Below are positions 27,473 through 37,424 of a DNA stretch of 64,000 nucleotides, piece by piece. The DNA comes from Atopobium sp034113385 (GTDB taxonomy: Bacteria; Actinomycetota; Coriobacteriia; Coriobacteriales; Atopobiaceae). Made by a program: the position numbers and the translations under genes. Each line of letters opens with the position of its first letter. The first letter of the stretch is position 1. The stretch is taken from the NCBI RefSeq assembly GCF_034113385.1, contig NZ_JAXEXL010000014.1:56077-120076 (forward strand), given 5' to 3'. Below the pieces are notes generated by a model. The model saw nothing but the letters and a program-made list of their open reading frames with translations. It had not been told where the DNA came from and did no database searches.

Positions 27473-30451
27473 ATGAAGAACTCTATTTTGCTTAATTTTA
27501 CCAAGCGCTCGCTGAGCGCCAATAAAACCCGTACGGCAGTTTCCATCATTGGTGTGTTGCTGTCAACGGCACTCATTTGTGCAGTATTTACCACAGTAAC
27601 CAGCATTCACGCAGCCATGCTCAAGCGCACTATTGCCACCGAGGGCTCATGGAGTGCTATGGCACAACATGTGGACCCCAAAAAGGTTGACACGCTCGTA
27701 GCAAATGAGCACACCAAGGCTGCAGCAACCTCTACGGTGTTAGGAACAACACAACTTTCTGGTGATGCCTACACCCGCTCCGATAATGGGACATTCCAGA
27801 TCCGCACCCTTCCGCAGCAACTCAAAGGCACAGCAGATGCCGCAAACAGCCTCACCATTACACCGGCCATCAAAACAGGAGCCTACCCCACCCAAACCAA
27901 CGAGCTGGCACTCCCCGAGCGCTATCGCGACGTCCACTTTACCGATGCCAATCTTTGGTCTGACGAGAAAATCACCGTAGGCAGCACCATTCATGTAAAC
28001 CTCTCAGATAGCACGTCCAACGCTGATAATACAGCTGGCGATACAGCCACCAACACACAAATCCACAGCTACACCGTAAGCGGCTTTTATGAGACGGCAA
28101 TTCCTTTTTACGGTAACTCACTGATTGCTTCAGATAACCAGCTCGTAGCCCTTGCTTCCTCTAATTCTGCCAATTACACCACAAAAGGTCGTGGTATGGC
28201 ATGGTTTGAGCTGACGGGTTTCTCAACACAAGATGAACTGACTAGCTTTGTAGAAAGCACGCTGGGCACCACCAATACCGACTCCGCTGACGATGCCGCT
28301 GATGGTACAAGCCATGATGCGCATACAGACACTGCCGACATAACACGCACGATTTTTCACACTAATTTGATGAGGTATCAGGCCTTGCGCGGGCGCTCGG
28401 TAAACTGGGATGCACTCTGGAACTTTGGCCTCTTCCTAGCAGGCATTATTAGTGTGGCATCAATCGTGTTGATTTATAACTCATTTGCCATTTCTGTTGC
28501 AGAACGCACGCGTCAGTTTGGCTTGTTGTCTTCATTGGGCGCCTCCAAAAAGCAAATGCGCCGCTGTGTGTACGTAGAGTCTTTGCTTATTGGCATCATT
28601 GGCATCCCACTGGGCATTGCAGCTGGTATTTGCGGTGTTGCAGTCACCTTACAAGTGGCAAAACAGGGTTTTGCTGTACTGCTTAATTCCAGTGGCAGCG
28701 AGACCGTAACGTTGAGTGTAAGTGGTTTTGCTTTAGCACTTACCGTTGTCTTTGAATTGGCGGTACTTTTGATTGGCGCTGCTGTCCCAGCACTGCGAGC
28801 AGGTATGCAGTCTCCTATGAGCGCCATTCGTCAAACAGCCGACATTAAGATGAATAGGCGTCTGACCCGCAAAATCACATCCAAGACACGCTCTCTTTAT
28901 GCGCGCTTTGCTGGTGTTGCCGGCACGCTCAGCTCCCGCAATCTCTCACGTTCCAGCTCACGTGGAACTACTATTGTGGTCTCTCTTGCCATAAGCGTAA
29001 CTCTTATTGTTATTACTGGTAGTTTTATACGCACGCTGTTGCCGCTTATTGAAGCGCAAAATAGCTATTCTGACGCAGACCTTGTAATTAATCTCTATTC
29101 CAACAAGAAACAAAGTGCCTTAGAGTCTGCCAAAACTCTTGAACGTATTGATAGCACCATCGCTGGCCTTACGCGCCAAGAAAGCGACCTCACTTTCCAA
29201 GTGCCCGCTTCTATGGACGCAAGCTCACTCACAGACGCCATGCGCGCATACCTAACCAGCACTTCGTATACCGATATCCCGCCTTCTGACTACAGCTATT
29301 ACAACAAAGACAGCAACACGTTTGTAAGTGCTCTTTCTGTACATGTTCCCAGCCAAGCTACCTGGGATAAGCTCGCTCAAAAATACACCGTAGACAAGGC
29401 ACAGGGTGCACTGGTTCTTAATAGCCTTGTTACGACAATTGACGAGAAAAGACAACTACTTGAACCGTTTAACGCATTGAACAACATGCATCTGTACACG
29501 TGGTCTAGCGACAATAGCCTCTATCTATTGCTTAATGCTGCCGGCCAAATTGTTGTACCTCTCTACCCTGATGAGCAGCCCTCTGCTGGCAAAGATGGAA
29601 CAGACCAAGCGCAAGCAACAAACTCTACTGCCACTGAACCCAGCTCTGCCGACGCTCATGCCACCGCTGAACCCAACTATGTACCACTTGACTCTTTGGG
29701 AGACAAGATTACCAAGCATTCGATAACCAGCATCGCCCACGTTAAGAATCTCAAATCTGAGGCTCCCTACCTAGCTCAGGAGTCCAGCAGCAATCTTGTT
29801 ATGTACATGGCGCCAGAGCTTGCTCAAAAGATCATGGCCTCGAGCAATGAGTTCAAAAACCCCATAATATATGTGTATTACACGGCACAAAACTCTGCCA
29901 AAGCAACAGAAGCGCTCACTGACGCATTGAATGCAGCGGGGCTAAATAACGACGTCTATGAGGGCAGCTATGAGATTTTTGATTTTAGTACGTACCGTCG
30001 CAATAACCAACTGGTTACCCAAACTATGCTGCTCTTTTTACTGCTCTTTACCGGCATTATGGTTCTTATTGCCATTGCAAACGTATTTAACACACTCTGC
30101 AACTCCATGATGCTACGCACGCGTGAATTTGCAGTCCTACGTTCTATTGGTATGGACGAGAAGCAATTTAATCGCATGGTATTTTGCGAATGTCTGAGTT
30201 ATGCGTTGCGTGGACTTGCTGTAGGAGCCGTAATTTCTATTGGTGCGTTTTGGCTCTTTTGGAAGTTTGTTCTCACAACAGCCGACCTTTCCTCCATGGG
30301 CACCAGTTTTACAACATTTAAGCTGCCGCTTTCCTCTTTGCTTGACGCATCTATTTGCGTGGTTGTGGTCTTGATTCTGAGTGTGATATATGCACTACGC
30401 AAGACACGTTCTACCAATGTAGTGGAAGTTTTGCGCAACGAAGTTATCTAA
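27473..30451 (+). CDS. FtsX-domain ABC transporter permease
   Basis: 992 residues from the ATG at 27473 (AGGTGG upstream). Membrane segment near 20-40, a large external domain to about 285, then three helices (VNWDALWNFGLFLAGII, SLLIGIIGIPLGIA, FALALTVVFELAVLLIG). An FtsX core motif ERTRQFGLLSSLGASKKQMR lies before the second of them. A second external domain (about 530-840) and a second FtsX unit follow (MMLRTREFAVLRSIGMDEKQF). Two FtsX units with two external domains indicate one chain acting as the permease pair, as in large peptide-sensing or export permeases. Thr/Ser/Asp-rich insertions in the external domains look flexible. Partner is the ATPase upstream. Confidence 0.92.
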   Translation: MKNSILLNFTKRSLSANKTRTAVSIIGVLLSTALICAVFTTVTSIHAAMLKRTIATEGSWSAMAQHVDPKKVDTLVANEHTKAAATSTVLGTTQLSGDAYTRSDNGTFQIRTLPQQLKGTADAANSLTITPAIKTGAYPTQTNELALPERYRDVHFTDANLWSDEKITVGSTIHVNLSDSTSNADNTAGDTATNTQIHSYTVSGFYETAIPFYGNSLIASDNQLVALASSNSANYTTKGRGMAWFELTGFSTQDELTSFVESTLGTTNTDSADDAADGTSHDAHTDTADITRTIFHTNLMRYQALRGRSVNWDALWNFGLFLAGIISVASIVLIYNSFAISVAERTRQFGLLSSLGASKKQMRRCVYVESLLIGIIGIPLGIAAGICGVAVTLQVAKQGFAVLLNSSGSETVTLSVSGFALALTVVFELAVLLIGAAVPALRAGMQSPMSAIRQTADIKMNRRLTRKITSKTRSLYARFAGVAGTLSSRNLSRSSSRGTTIVVSLAISVTLIVITGSFIRTLLPLIEAQNSYSDADLVINLYSNKKQSALESAKTLERIDSTIAGLTRQESDLTFQVPASMDASSLTDAMRAYLTSTSYTDIPPSDYSYYNKDSNTFVSALSVHVPSQATWDKLAQKYTVDKAQGALVLNSLVTTIDEKRQLLEPFNALNNMHLYTWSSDNSLYLLLNAAGQIVVPLYPDEQPSAGKDGTDQAQATNSTATEPSSADAHATAEPNYVPLDSLGDKITKHSITSIAHVKNLKSEAPYLAQESSSNLVMYMAPELAQKIMASSNEFKNPIIYVYYTAQNSAKATEALTDALNAAGLNNDVYEGSYEIFDFSTYRRNNQLVTQTMLLFLLLFTGIMVLIAIANVFNTLCNSMMLRTREFAVLRSIGMDEKQFNRMVFCECLSYALRGLAVGAVISIGAFWLFWKFVLTTADLSSMGTSFTTFKLPLSSLLDASICVVVVLILSVIYALRKTRSTNVVEVLRNEVI

Positions 30452-30455
30452 ATCA

Positions 30456-30482
30456 TGAACCACCCTTTTGAAGGGTGGTTCA
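30456..30482 (+). terminator. Hairpin after the FtsX permease gene
   Basis: A perfect 12-bp stem built on GAACCACCCTT with a three-base loop, starting 5 bp after the stop codon. It lacks a T-run, so it may slow decay or pause polymerase rather than terminate alone. Confidence 0.6.
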
Positions 30483-30535
30483 GTATGATGCACGCTGTGT
30501 GCGCATCACAGGCTTAGGCTCATAAGTCTCTAATC

Positions 30536-30571
30536 CGTCGTGTCATTATTAAAATTAATAATGACACGACG
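30536..30571. repeat. 36-bp perfect palindrome
   Basis: Two 17-bp arms (CGTCGTGTCATTATTAA and its exact complement) are separated by two bases. It sits between two ordinary hairpins in the convergent space between the FtsX permease and the subtilase. No T-run follows on either side, so it does not look like a simple terminator. Confidence 0.7.
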
Positions 30572-30588
30572 CAACGCATAGATAACAA

Positions 30589-30624
30589 AAAGCTCTCGAG
30601 AAGCGCAAACTTCTCGAGAGCTTT
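30589..30624 (-). terminator. Rho-independent terminator of the subtilase gene
   Basis: A perfect 15-bp stem (AAAGCTCTCGAGAAG and complement) with a six-base loop, 18 bp after the stop. On the minus strand the stem ends in a run of T before GTTATC. It may also work for the plus strand. Confidence 0.85.
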
Positions 30625-30641
30625 GTTGGTCTTTGTTGGCG

Positions 30642-33600
30642 TTACTTTTGCTTGTATGGGCCTTTGCGCGCTACAAAGGCGCTTCCAAGCGCTAGTGCTG
30701 CCACGAGTGCTACTCCAAGCATGGCTTGCCTGGAATGGCTATCTGCCGTATTTGGCAATGCCGTTGAAGCCTTTTTATGTAAACCGGTAACGCCAGACTG
30801 AGCTGTCTGGTTGCCACCCACCGTTCCATTGGGTTTCTCGACAGCACCACCATTGCCGGTACCAGAAGGCTGTTGCGCATCTGGATTTAGAGGCGTATCG
30901 GGTGTAGAGGGATTGTCAGGTGCAGGCGGCGTATCGGGCGCAGGCTTGTTGTCTGGCACAGGCAAAGCTACTACGGGCGCAACCACCGCACGCATCATAT
31001 ACGAGCCCTTCTCGTCCGGATCGTACCAAGCGCCATTGGACATACGGTAGGAATGGCCAAGACCAGGCGTGGTTTCATCAACGCACATGCGAGGGCCGTG
31101 CTTCTCATCCCCTACTTGGGTGTACGCAATGACAAAGTCACCGCTTACCTGTACGGATTCTGGCAATACAACTTCATTCCAACCCTGTGTTGGCTGTGCC
31201 GTTACCTCGTAAGGGCCAAACAATACCTTGCCAGGATATCCATCGGGCTGGTTTTTATCGTAAATGCTGACCTTAAACTTTTGAGTATTTGGAGCAGCAG
31301 TATCCTGAGGCGCAAGGTACATACGAACGGACTTAATCTCGAGCGGCTGGTTGTTAGAAACAAGCACGCCAAGACTCTTACCATCCTTTACATCCGTAAG
31401 GTACGACTCAGCAGTACCGTCATCGTATGATAGGGTCCGTGTTTGAGCGTTATCTCCAGACGTATCGAGCAAAGCCAGTTTAATAGGCTCAAGTTGCAAC
31501 TTTTGACCTTCTGCTACCGTAATGGTTTGCGTAGCAGTCTGATACCCCCGAGCAGAAACCACCACGCTATAGCTGCCAGGATAGACCTTCTCTATTGTGG
31601 TGGATTGCGCAACAGTTGCTGCATATGACGCATCACCAACATGGTCACGATACAGCTTGACCTGCGCAGTAGGGATAGGCTTGTTGGAACTATCGGTTAC
31701 CGTAAGAGAAACGGAGGCAAGCTTCACATCAGACAGCACAACATCTCGTACCGTGGTCGTGTCTTCCGTAAGCGTAACGGGAACTTCCTTGGTGCTATAT
31801 CCGTTTGCTTCTACCACTGCCGTATAGGTCCCCGCAGGAGCGCGCAAGCTATACCAACCACTACCAGGCTCACTGGCTACCTTTATACCCAGTTCTTTGA
31901 GCGTAACCGTGCCCTCCACTGGAACAAGAGGCTTTTGCGTAGGAGCAAACGTCCCTGAGGTAGAAGTAAGCGCCAAAGCGGTATGCGTCTCATGTGCGGC
32001 TTCGGGAACTGCTGGTGCAGAAGACACGTCATCGCCAGCATCTTGTGTTGCAGCTGTTGCATGAGGAGTAATCTTATTTTTGGCAGCAGTATCAAAGATA
32101 GACACATCATCAATGTACCAGCCACCTGCAGTAGGACCATCAAGTTCAGAGCCTGTAGAAAGCTCAAACTTCATCTTAAACGTGCTAGTCAAATACTTTT
32201 GAGGAATATCAAAGCCATCAAGGAACCAAAAACTCTTGAGGCGATTACGCCCGTTGATGTTCTTTCCTTCAACCGTTGTATTATCAAGGCTAAAGAGGTC
32301 TTCCCAGCTATTCCCATTATCTGCACTGATTAAAATCTTGCCGCGGTCATCATCGTAGACGCTCCACTCATCAACACCCTTACGACCCGTTGTGTTGTAC
32401 CACATTTGCATATACACACGAGCGCTTGTGAGCTTGGACAAATCCATAGTTGGCGAGACAAGCATGTAGGTTGCATTGGCTTTGCGGAAGGTATTAAGCT
32501 CGGTAGCCCATACATGGGGGCTGTTAGGATTCTTGCCTTTTGCCTGGTCAGGTGAAGGCATGGAGCCTACCTTAGAATCAGGGAAGGGGTTGGGGCTATC
32601 TGGCGTACCATGTGTCCAAGCAGCGCCTTTTGCATCCGCTGGAGATGTCCACCCTTCATTGCCTTTCTCGAAGGTATAGCTCAAAACCCTAGTACCCTTA
32701 GTAAACGTTACCGACTTAACCTCGGACTTTGCGCTTTCACGCTCGCCAATCTGTGCAGTTGCACAGTAATAGTAGGTACCCTCTTGTGGCACAGGTTCAT
32801 CAAAAAGCCGAGCCGTATAGGTACCGGCTGTGCGCTTATCAATAGAGCTAACCTTTACAAAATCCCCTGTTGGAGAAGAAGAACGATACAAGTTGTACTG
32901 CGTAATTTTAGGATTGTCTAAAGGATCAAACTCATAAGATACGCGATAGTTATTCCTTACCTTGATGTCCACATTGCTCGCAGGCGTTGCAGGCAACTCA
33001 TTGGATGCTGCTTCAATGGCCAAATCATCAATGTACCAGCCAGCTTCCGTCCGCTCGCTAAACCCGCCACCATGGCGCAAAGCAAACATCACAACTATCT
33101 TCTTGCCTTTGTAGGCAGAAAGATCAATATACTCATCTTTCCACTTGTTATGAGAAGAATACTTATATAACTGCACATTCTTATAGTTGTACTTCTCGGC
33201 ATCCGTCCCTTCGTTTTGGAGCTCGCCTACCCATACCTCAGCAGTATCGTTAAACGCGTAATCACCAACACCAAGGTCATACCAGTGTTTAAAGTTCAAC
33301 ACGGCAGAACGCGATTCCTTACTCAAGTCAATAACTGGAGTAATGAGCAGGGCATCTTTAAGGCCTTTATACGTACCATCAAGCTTAGTTGCTACCAGTT
33401 TAGAGCCAGAAGCCGCAGACTTGGGGCCAGATTGAGGTATACCCCACTCCCACAAAGGCGTCTTGCCACCAAACTCAAAACCATCTACTTCTTCCTCAAA
33501 GTTATTCTTATAGCCAATACCAATGCCATCTTTAACAACGCAAGAAGCAGCAGTTGTTTTACTAGATTTATTGGTTACATCTACAGCAGCAATATAGTAG

Positions 33601-35414
33601 TCCATAGTACTGCCTGTAGCAGCAAGATCAGATGGCTTAAGCGTTACCGAATATACGCCCTCTTTCTTGGTTCCCTTTATGAGCTTCATAACGTGCTCGG
33701 TATACTGGTTTGAACCCTGCTTAGCAAGGTACAGCGTTACACTCTGGACGCCATTATCGTCAGACACCTGAGCCTGCACGTCAAAGTTGGCAGAGTTAAA
33801 CATGCTCTTGAGCGTAGAGTGCTTAATAGTAGGTGCAGATTCATCTTGACCAGGAGCCAAGATCTTGCCATTGAGCGTGGCAAACCCATTTTTTGTTACA
33901 TCTGCTGAGGGATTGTTTTTAGCTTTTTGAGCTGCTTTTATAGCATTGTAGGCATTAACCTTGCCATGACCGTACGCATGATTGGGCTTGGTTACATTTT
34001 CTGCATCATTGAGCGGCGTTGCCGTTGAGGTAATAATTTGCTCTACTTGGTCTGGCGTAAGCTGAGGATTTGCCTGGTATACCAAAGCAGCAACACCAGC
34101 AACATGCGGGCTTGCCATAGAAGTGCCAGAACGCAAGGCATACAAGTTGTTGGGAATCGAAGACAAAATATTAACGCCAGGCGCGCTTACATCAGGCTTG
34201 ATATCCCCTTCATAGGCAGAAGGTCCCCGTAAAGAGAACTGAGCAACCTTGTTATCTTTGCGAAGCGCACCAACTGCAAATGCCTCGGGATAGCTTGCCG
34301 GCGTTCCAATGGAACCCTCGCCACCAGCATTTGAGCTGCTCGTATTGCCTGCCGAGAAAACCGGCAAAATGCCAACCGCACGCCATTTCTTAAGGATGTC
34401 GCGGTAAAACTCATTTTCTGACTTACCGCCCCATGAGCTGTTAATAATCTGAGGACGAAGTTCAGGATGGGTGGTGCCCTTTTCATCCGTGGGCGCCATC
34501 ATCCATTCACCTGCTGCAATAAGTCTATCAAGCGTCGTTTCACCATCTGCATCAAAGACTTTAGCCGCAATCCACTGAGCCTTAGGAGCTACACCCAGCA
34601 ACGATTTATTTTGAGGGTCGGTTCCCAAAATGGTGCCCGCCACGTGCGTACCATGACCCGTTGCATCCGTTGGAAGTGAGCTGCGGTCAGAGGGATTAGT
34701 TGCATCAAACCAGCTGGTAGCCTCCATGCCCGGCGTATTACCACGCCATGCGTGCTTAATGGCAGGATGTGTTGCATCTACACCAGAGTCAATAATTCCA
34801 ACTACAACACCAGCACCATCCATACCTTCTTGCTGAGCTCTATCTGCCATGATGGTTTTAAGATTCCAAGGTACATAGGCCTGAGCGTTAAACATATCAA
34901 ACAAAGAGAAGTGAGAGCGCAAACTCGGCTTAGTAGTCTTGCCATCTACAGGCTTTTGCGTATGCACTTCTCCGCTCACAATAACCTGAGCAACATCTGG
35001 GCGAGCGCGCAACTGATTCGCTACGTCGGATGTGGTTACCACGCTTATGCTGTTGATAATATAAAACGACGTATAGGAGTGCACCGCTCCCGCTGTTTGT
35101 TTACTATCAAGAAATGCCTTGAGGTCAGCCTGCGTGCGCTGTGCATGCTGTTGCAGGGATGCAATGTATTGATCGGGCGTTTGACCACTAGCAACACCTG
35201 GCGCCGCTTGCTTAAGCGTTACAACATACGTTGCCATTCCCTCTGGCACCGTTGCTTGTTGCGCGTTTTGGTTTTGAACAACCGTACTTGGTATAGCAGC
35301 ATATGCCCTCGTTGAGGGCATCATGCATAGTGTTAGGGCAAACAAAAAGCTCGCCACAGCTGCGCACATCATGCGCATGCGATGCTTTGAGCTTCCAAGC
35401 GAACTTGGCAGCAT
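30642..35414 (-). CDS. Giant surface subtilase (S8) with LPNTA sorting-like signal
   Basis: 1590 residues from the ATG at 35414 (GGAG four bases before); an in-frame TTG at 35435 lacks a site. Signal peptide 1-40, ending near TRAYAA. An inhibitor I9-like propeptide (YVVTLKQAAPG) precedes the catalytic domain: Asp209 in IIDSGVD, His254 in GHGTHVAG, Ser432 in GTSMASPHVAG. Two MAM/immune-inhibitor-like modules with GGWYIDD or AGWYIDD follow, then two carboxypeptidase-regulatory-like beta domains (YTAVVEANGYSTKEV, YSVVVSARGYQTATQ). A Pro/Asp repeat spacer leads to LPNTADS, a hydrophobic helix and a basic tail. Likely a cell-wall-attached protease acting on host or nutrient proteins. The family is clear; the sorting motif departs from LPxTG. 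Confidence 0.93.
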   Translation of the reverse strand: MLPSSLGSSKHRMRMMCAAVASFLFALTLCMMPSTRAYAAIPSTVVQNQNAQQATVPEGMATYVVTLKQAAPGVASGQTPDQYIASLQQHAQRTQADLKAFLDSKQTAGAVHSYTSFYIINSISVVTTSDVANQLRARPDVAQVIVSGEVHTQKPVDGKTTKPSLRSHFSLFDMFNAQAYVPWNLKTIMADRAQQEGMDGAGVVVGIIDSGVDATHPAIKHAWRGNTPGMEATSWFDATNPSDRSSLPTDATGHGTHVAGTILGTDPQNKSLLGVAPKAQWIAAKVFDADGETTLDRLIAAGEWMMAPTDEKGTTHPELRPQIINSSWGGKSENEFYRDILKKWRAVGILPVFSAGNTSSSNAGGEGSIGTPASYPEAFAVGALRKDNKVAQFSLRGPSAYEGDIKPDVSAPGVNILSSIPNNLYALRSGTSMASPHVAGVAALVYQANPQLTPDQVEQIITSTATPLNDAENVTKPNHAYGHGKVNAYNAIKAAQKAKNNPSADVTKNGFATLNGKILAPGQDESAPTIKHSTLKSMFNSANFDVQAQVSDDNGVQSVTLYLAKQGSNQYTEHVMKLIKGTKKEGVYSVTLKPSDLAATGSTMDYYIAAVDVTNKSSKTTAASCVVKDGIGIGYKNNFEEEVDGFEFGGKTPLWEWGIPQSGPKSAASGSKLVATKLDGTYKGLKDALLITPVIDLSKESRSAVLNFKHWYDLGVGDYAFNDTAEVWVGELQNEGTDAEKYNYKNVQLYKYSSHNKWKDEYIDLSAYKGKKIVVMFALRHGGGFSERTEAGWYIDDLAIEAASNELPATPASNVDIKVRNNYRVSYEFDPLDNPKITQYNLYRSSSPTGDFVKVSSIDKRTAGTYTARLFDEPVPQEGTYYYCATAQIGERESAKSEVKSVTFTKGTRVLSYTFEKGNEGWTSPADAKGAAWTHGTPDSPNPFPDSKVGSMPSPDQAKGKNPNSPHVWATELNTFRKANATYMLVSPTMDLSKLTSARVYMQMWYNTTGRKGVDEWSVYDDDRGKILISADNGNSWEDLFSLDNTTVEGKNINGRNRLKSFWFLDGFDIPQKYLTSTFKMKFELSTGSELDGPTAGGWYIDDVSIFDTAAKNKITPHATAATQDAGDDVSSAPAVPEAAHETHTALALTSTSGTFAPTQKPLVPVEGTVTLKELGIKVASEPGSGWYSLRAPAGTYTAVVEANGYSTKEVPVTLTEDTTTVRDVVLSDVKLASVSLTVTDSSNKPIPTAQVKLYRDHVGDASYAATVAQSTTIEKVYPGSYSVVVSARGYQTATQTITVAEGQKLQLEPIKLALLDTSGDNAQTRTLSYDDGTAESYLTDVKDGKSLGVLVSNNQPLEIKSVRMYLAPQDTAAPNTQKFKVSIYDKNQPDGYPGKVLFGPYEVTAQPTQGWNEVVLPESVQVSGDFVIAYTQVGDEKHGPRMCVDETTPGLGHSYRMSNGAWYDPDEKGSYMMRAVVAPVVALPVPDNKPAPDTPPAPDNPSTPDTPLNPDAQQPSGTGNGGAVEKPNGTVGGNQTAQSGVTGLHKKASTALPNTADSHSRQAMLGVALVAALALGSAFVARKGPYKQK

Positions 35415-35723
35415 GTTTCTCCAATCGTCTAACAATGAACCTATGGATACGGCTACTTCATGTGTGGTGCAAGGTGGAGCAGGAGATTTGCACGCATATA
35501 CATCACGTATGACCTGTGCATCACGTATAACCTGTGAGTTACATAAAGTTAGCCGTAGTTAACATATGTATAGTATCAAAGTTAGACGATGGTAACTTTG
35601 TCTTTCTTGAACAGTCATCTATGACAGAATCGTGGTGAACACTAACTCATATCCCCCAAGATATACCTAGAATATAATTTGTAATGTCGTTATTGGTTTG
35701 CTTAAAGAAAAGGTGAGTTGGTA
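35415..35723. other. Divergent regulatory region between subtilase and flotillin
   Basis: No gene. It carries the ribosome sites of both genes, a tandem 18-bp direct repeat at 35501-35536, and AT-rich stretches around 35570-35700 where promoters are expected. No riboswitch-like structure was seen. Confidence 0.5.
35501..35536. repeat. Tandem 18-bp direct repeat, possible operator
   Basis: CATCACGTATGACCTGTG is followed immediately by a copy with one change (G to A at position 11). It lies about 90 bp upstream of the subtilase start and 190 bp before the flotillin start. Tandem spacing of 18 bp suits a regulator binding the same face twice. Confidence 0.5.
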
Positions 35724-37346
35724 ATGGCAGACCTTATGTTTTGGGGGCCCGCTCTCCCCGTTGTTGCGGCAATTATTATTCTCATTGTAATTCTCTCTCA
35801 AGGATATATAAAAGCGCCGCCTGACCAGGTATATATTATTTCTGGCAGTAGTAAGAAGCCTCGCTATTTAATTGGTAAGGCTGGCATCCGCATTCCCTTT
35901 TTTGAGCGTTTGGACAAGCTATCGCTCAAAATGCTGTCGGTGGACGTAAATACCACCAAGACCATTCCCACCAAGGACTACATCAATATAATGGTAGACT
36001 CGGTGGCAGTCATTAAGATTTCCAACACAGATGACGGATTGGCAAAGGCTGCCGAGAACTTCCTGAATCGCGATTCTGAATACATTAATGTCATGGTAAG
36101 TAGCGTGCTGGAAGGCAACCTGCGTGAGATTATTGGTGGCATGAAGCTCACCGAGATTATGAATGATCGCAAAGCCTTTGCTGCACTGGTGCAAGACAAC
36201 GCCTCCACCGATATGAGCAACATGGGATTGGAAATTGTCTCGTTTAACATTCAGAATATCGATGACGATGGCCTTGGTGTTATTGAAAACCTTGGTATTG
36301 CTAACACGGTAAGCATCCGTAAAGAGGCAGAAATCTCTCGTGCTAATGCCGAGAAGGAAATTGCTGTTGCACAGGCAAATGCCAATAAGGTTGCCAATGA
36401 TGCACGCATTGTGTCCGAGACTGCCATTGCCGAACAAAACAATGCGCTTGCGCTTAAACAAGCTGCACTCAAGGCAGAAGCAGACACGGAAACCGCCAAA
36501 GCAGACGCCGCCATGTCTATTGAGGCTCAACGCCAGCAAAAGGCCATCAATACCGAACAAGTAAACGCCGAAATTGCCAAGGCAGATCGCGAAGCAGAGC
36601 TCAAGATGAAGGAAGTTGCAGTTAAGGAGCAAGAGCTTGCTGCATCCATCCGTAAACAAGCAGATGCTGAACGCTATGCAGCGGAGCAAAAAGCCCAAGC
36701 AGATTTAGTAACCAAGCAAAAGCAGTCCGAAGCAGAGTTGTACGCTGCTCGTAAACAAGCTGAAGGCATTAAGGCTCGCGGTGAAGCAGAGGCAGAGGCA
36801 GCGCGCGCCAAGGGCATTGCAGAAGCAGAAGCTATGGACAAGAAAGCCGAGGCTCTTAAGAAATATGGCCAGGCAGCACTTGCCCAGCAGATTATTAACG
36901 TCCTGCCCGATATCATTGCCGCTGCCGCTAAACCCATTGAGGGCATCGACTCCATCAATATCTACTCTGCAACTGGTGGCACAGCTGGTACCGGCGCTGA
37001 TAGCTCTGACGGGGCAGGTGCTCCTACATCGAGTATCTCGGCAATTGCACCACAGTCCATTAAAGCAGCGTTTGACATGGTCAAAAGCGTAACAGGCGTG
37101 GATTTGAGTGACGTTATGCGCGCCGAGACCTACGATGCCAAAGTCAACAAGCACTTTACCATCAACGCAGATGCTGCCAGCCAAAAGACCCTTGCCAATG
37201 CTGTCGAGAAAATCGTTGGTGAAAGCAACACGTCAAAGGTGGACACACAGGTAGATAACGCACAAGTAGATACAGACACCTCTGCATCCCATACCTCTAG
37301 CGCACAAGGCAACGCAAGCGGCACTCCTACCGATAAGAACTCATAA
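35724..37346 (+). CDS. Flotillin-like SPFH membrane protein
   Basis: 540 residues from the ATG at 35724, eight bases after AAGGTGAG; a TTG at 35718 is too near that site. An N-terminal membrane segment (PALPVVAAIIILIVILS) leads into an SPFH domain (QVYIISGSSKKPRYLIGKAGIRIPFFERLDKL is split over residues 35-65). A long Ala/Glu-rich coiled coil (about 190-380) is followed by a C-terminal tail with TGVDLSDVM. Flotillins organise membrane microdomains and scaffold proteases and signalling proteins. No NfeD partner is encoded next to it; the gene stands alone. The last 50 residues are Thr/Ser/Gln rich and probably disordered. Confidence 0.93.
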   Translation: MADLMFWGPALPVVAAIIILIVILSQGYIKAPPDQVYIISGSSKKPRYLIGKAGIRIPFFERLDKLSLKMLSVDVNTTKTIPTKDYINIMVDSVAVIKISNTDDGLAKAAENFLNRDSEYINVMVSSVLEGNLREIIGGMKLTEIMNDRKAFAALVQDNASTDMSNMGLEIVSFNIQNIDDDGLGVIENLGIANTVSIRKEAEISRANAEKEIAVAQANANKVANDARIVSETAIAEQNNALALKQAALKAEADTETAKADAAMSIEAQRQQKAINTEQVNAEIAKADREAELKMKEVAVKEQELAASIRKQADAERYAAEQKAQADLVTKQKQSEAELYAARKQAEGIKARGEAEAEAARAKGIAEAEAMDKKAEALKKYGQAALAQQIINVLPDIIAAAAKPIEGIDSINIYSATGGTAGTGADSSDGAGAPTSSISAIAPQSIKAAFDMVKSVTGVDLSDVMRAETYDAKVNKHFTINADAASQKTLANAVEKIVGESNTSKVDTQVDNAQVDTDTSASHTSSAQGNASGTPTDKNS

Positions 37347-37389
37347 CTCAAACGGCAGTGCGTGCCACATCATAAGAATCAAACACAGC

Positions 37390-37416
37390 AAGGGTCTAGC
37401 CAAAAGCTAGACCCTT
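37390..37416. terminator. Convergent hairpin between flotillin and membrane protein
   Basis: An 11-bp perfect stem, AAGGGTCTAGC and complement, with a five-base loop. It lies between convergent genes and may serve both, although T-runs are short. Confidence 0.65.
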
Positions 37417-37424
37417 GTAATAGT

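Noticed and set aside
35919..36698. 259-codon minus-strand frame inside the flotillin gene
   Set aside because: Antisense shadow of the Ala/Glu-rich coiled coil; its Cys/Leu/Phe-rich composition is the mirror of those codons.
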